Source: Amphimedon queenslandica
Taxonomy: Eukaryota; Porifera; Demospongiae; Haplosclerida; Niphatidae
Length of the DNA: 20,033 nucleotides
Direction: 5' to 3'
Assembly (NCBI RefSeq): GCF_000090795.2
Contig: NW_003547065.1
Coordinates: forward strand, 3,969-24,001
In this document: in pieces, positions 19,101 to 20,033 of the stretch
How positions within the stretch are numbered: position 1 is the stretch's first letter
Layout: each line of letters opens with the position of its first letter
Translations under genes and position numbers: made by a program
The notes under the pieces: model-generated
The model's input: the letters and a program-made list of their open reading frames with translations, nothing else
What the model was told of the DNA's origin: nothing
Databases searched by the model: none

Positions 19101-20014
19101 AATTTTGATCAAAATGAACTCAAAATCGATACATAACATAGGAACATGTGTATGTATCAGAAAAATTATAAAAATAGAAAGTTCTCCCCTAGTTATTTTT
19201 GACAAAATTTGGCTAATAACCCTGCACTATACTTTTCGGCCTAATTTTTTGTAACTTTAAAAATTCATTAAAAAAATCAAATTTGATCAGAATAAGCTCA
19301 AAATTTATACATCATGTATATGTATGAGAAAAAAGGAAAATTCTCTCCTTTTTATTCTTGAAAAAATATTTTTGAATAACTTTAAAATTTTGTAAAAAAT
19401 CCAAATTTGAGAATTCGGAATCAGCTCAAATACAAGAATAGATGCAGGTATGCAATAGAAGAACTGTACATTAATTACTTACGGGTAAATCCATTCATTG
19501 AGTTCATTGATGGTGTCTCTCAGATCAGTAGGATAGAGATCAAGAGCTTTAGCTTCAGGAGTAGCACAGAACTCATTAAATTCCGTATTTAACATACGAA
19601 TTATCTCGGATGACTCGTTATTAACAATAGTACCATTGACCTTATCATAAAGAACTGGGACTGTGAACCGACCAGTGTAATCAGGATCAACTTTGAAATA
19701 GACCTCCCTTATCATAGAGAAACCGTTGACAGTATCAGGAGTGGCTCCCTCGACAGCTGGATTAAACCTCCAACCATTGGGCCCCATATGGTAATCCACT
19801 ACGTTGAACGTTATGACATCTTCCAGACCTTTCAACTGGCGTACGATGAGGGGCAAGCGAGCGAGACATAGAGGTGATATCGACCAGCTTCTGCTTTGAA
19901 TCCTGAGCTACCATCAGCTGTAATCCAGTTCCGGAATGAACTGGGTTTTCTGATAAATTCTCCTTTCTCGTTAGCCCATTTTAGTATGTCAGACTTCCCC
20001 GTATCGCTTGCCAT
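16197..20014 (-). CDS. Glutathionyl-hydroquinone reductase (Xi-class GST, ECM4-like), frameshifted in exon 1
   Basis: Four exons (minus strand): 20014-19483, 18761-18551, 17980-17864, 16292-16197. Family role (known): cytosolic enzymes that reduce glutathionyl-hydroquinones with GSH through a Cys in the CPWAHR motif. Seen: [20 protein letters not shown] at the start, catalytic Cys (residue 54) in [24 protein letters not shown] with [39 protein letters not shown], and [20 protein letters not shown]. All are hallmarks of this class. Directly after Cys-Pro the frame changes (about 19850): the WAHRT part is missing and the reading resumes as LIVRQLKG one frame away. A 16-base loss explains both, and with it all exon phases close to about 323 aa, the usual size. 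Without it the first exon does not join exon 2 in frame. It could be an assembly error, an allele or a dying gene. Confidence 0.9.
16506..16720. mobile_element. MITE with ~30-bp inverted ends and TA duplication
   Basis: The left end CCTTAAGGTTACTTTTAA... and the reverse complement of the right end, CCTTAGAGTGACTTTTAA..., match at 26 of 30 positions, both running into TGCGGGTACTA. Looser pairing continues toward the centre. TA dinucleotides at 16504-16505 and 16721-16722 flank it, as for Tc1/mariner-type transposition. At about 215 bases it has no coding capacity. It is in intron 3 of the reductase gene, upstream (plus-strand sense) of the tandem array. Confidence 0.85.
16735..17755 (+). repeat. 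~177-bp tandem array (about 5.7 units)
   Basis: The landmark TGGCYGTAAC recurs at 16901, 17078, 17255, 17426 and 17606 (steps 177, 177, 171, 180). Each unit has CCATGGGCTATAGCCTTGGG, ATTTTGACGTTTTCTTAAAA, CAGCTCAAACTTTCTACACA, GCATAAGGACRTCAATATG and a run like TTTGGGGTGATTTTGGAGCC. The first unit is incomplete. The array fills most of intron 3 (16293-17863). Minus-strand ORFs inside it are repeat-derived. Confidence 0.92.
17981..18550. other. Reductase intron 2 with an imperfect fold-back
   Basis: The 570 bases hold inverted arms 18114-18136 and 18320-18342 (20 of 23 match, centred on GAGCATGCTC) about 180 bases apart, and an ACATGT run at about 18478-18507. No coding exon is needed, since FK|CNKKR joins in phase 0. 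The fold-back may be an old non-autonomous element, but its ends are not clear. Confidence 0.55.
18762..19482 (+). repeat. Reductase intron 1 with dispersed-repeat copies
   Basis: At about 19073-19180, 19230-19345 and 19376-19430 lie three diverged, plus-oriented partial copies of the 177-bp family (TGTAACTTTAAAAATTCAT, AGCTCAAAATTTATACAT, ATGTGTATGTATCAGAAAAA). The rest (18762-19070) is AT-rich with nothing recognisable. Confidence 0.65.
19846..19857 (-). other. Frame break at the catalytic motif
   Basis: The Cys codon is 19855-19853 and Pro 19852-19850. After that, the frame from the ATG gives SSYAS and soon ends, while the next frame gives [12 protein letters not shown]. Five residues of the CPWAHRT motif plus one base are absent. 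All other coding sequence of the gene is clean, without further stops. Confidence 0.85.
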
Positions 20015-20033
20015 CTTTTTGTGAAATTCAAAA

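Noticed and set aside
1..20033. tRNA, rRNA or viral/retroelement coding remnants
   Set aside because: No cloverleaf, rRNA core, reverse transcriptase, integrase or capsid motif was recognised in any frame that I read.

Overview
The window looks like nuclear DNA from an early-branching animal, most likely a demosponge of the Amphimedon type. This is inferred from gene content and style. There are animal-type families (EGF/laminin-G/Kazal secreted protein, IP3-receptor-like channel, PA-TM-RING ligase). Many GT-AG introns are only about 45-60 bases long. The DNA is AT-rich, with intronic ACATGT palindrome arrays and a dispersed repeat family. No bacterial, organellar or viral gene was seen.

Layout: four multi-exon protein genes. 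(1) <1..6723 (+): the C-terminal half of an inositol-trisphosphate-receptor-like calcium release channel, about 34 short exons, cut at its 5' end by the window edge. (2) 7486..10976 (-): a six-exon PA-TM-RING-H2 E3 ligase of the RNF13/RNF167 type, 349 aa, with an acidic dileucine motif after the RING. (3) 11498..15964 (+): a ten-exon secreted protein of 1148 aa with a signal peptide, an unassigned beta-rich domain, about ten EGF modules, two laminin-G-like cassettes and a C-terminal Kazal-like domain. (4) 16197..20014 (-): a four-exon glutathionyl-hydroquinone reductase (Xi-class GST, ECM4-like). Its first exon carries a frameshift directly after the catalytic Cys-Pro.

Genes 1/2 and 3/4 are tail to tail; genes 2 and 3 are head to head across about 520 bases. 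I see no common pathway. The products would act at the ER (channel), in endolysosomal membranes (ligase), outside the cell (EGF/LamG protein) and in the cytosol (reductase). Exon joins were made by hand from GT-AG (one GC-AG) sites and checked for phase. They close in frame over the full length for genes 2 and 3. Gene 4 closes only if 16 bases are missing. A few joins in gene 1 stay unresolved.

Non-coding DNA: the introns of genes 2 and 4 hold most of the repeats. These are ACATGT palindrome arrays, a 26-bp-arm hairpin, a ~215-bp MITE with TA target duplication, a ~177-bp tandem array, and scattered copies of the same 177-bp family in both orientations across the window.

The best leads are the loss of the GGGxGD filter in an otherwise recognisable IP3R/RyR pore, an Xi-class GST in an animal-like genome with a frame break at its active site, and a duplicated LamG exon cassette with conserved intron phases.
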